DNA from: Thiosulfativibrio sp964387695
Lineage (GTDB): Bacteria > Pseudomonadota > Gammaproteobacteria > Thiomicrospirales > Thiomicrospiraceae
Reading direction: 5' to 3'
DNA length: 5,741 nucleotides
Assembly: GCA_964387695.1 (NCBI GenBank)
Contig: CAYLXI010000097.1
Location: forward strand, 1 to 5,741
The first letter of the stretch is position 1. Every line of letters starts with the position of its first letter. Made by a program: the position numbers and the translations under genes. This document shows positions 5,708 through 5,741 of the stretch, one piece after another. Under the pieces are notes generated by a model, which ran no database searches, was not told the DNA's origin, and was given only the letters and a program-made list of their open reading frames with translations.

Positions 5708-5741
5708 ATGCTGCCAGAAGACTATAAAGAAATTATGGTAC
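5708..5741 (+). CDS. Start of an unidentified protein, cut by the window edge
   Basis: Only eleven codons are visible (MLPEDYKEIMV), open to the right edge. A strong TAAGGA ribosome site and a plausible promoter precede it, and 263 bp with hairpins separate it from sppA, so it looks like a new transcription unit. Eleven residues are too few for assignment. The LPEDYKEIMV pattern loosely recalls the N-termini of some Fic-domain proteins, but this is an impression and no function is claimed. Confidence 0.6.
   Translation, partial: MLPEDYKEIMV

Overview
The window is AT-rich, tightly packed chromosomal DNA from what is most likely a gammaproteobacterium. Three of the four complete proteins (GlnRS, LpxH, UvrC) align almost end to end with the Escherichia coli proteins as I remember them. 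GlnRS and the Gram-negative lipid A enzyme LpxH fit a gammaproteobacterium. The strong AT bias and gaps of 30-60 bp resemble low-GC marine or symbiotic lineages such as the SUP05/Thioglobus group. That placement is a guess from composition only.

Layout: 1-99 is the region 3' of glnS, with no gene. glnS (100-1764, minus) and lpxH (1825-2604, plus) diverge from a 60-bp gap that holds two facing extended -10 promoters and a perfect 17-bp palindrome. lpxH and uvrC (2635-4461, minus) converge with 30 bp between them. uvrC and an sppA-type S49 peptidase (4509-5444, plus) diverge from a 47-bp gap, where each promoter appears to reach into the other gene's 5' end. From 5445 to 5707 there is no convincing gene, but there are three successive inverted repeats, the first a perfect 20-bp stem 8 bp after the sppA stop. 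A new plus-strand gene with a good Shine-Dalgarno begins at 5708 and runs off the window after 11 codons.

The genes are housekeeping functions without an obvious shared pathway: glutamine charging of tRNA, lipid A synthesis, nucleotide excision repair and membrane-associated proteolysis. The alternating orientations imply that each is its own transcription unit, so there is no operon among the complete genes.

I found no CRISPR array, tRNA, rRNA, intact mobile element or defence/toxin cassette. The coding part looks ordinary. The least explained part is the structured 263-bp gap after sppA, together with the compact divergent promoters, one of which predicts a leaderless lpxH mRNA.
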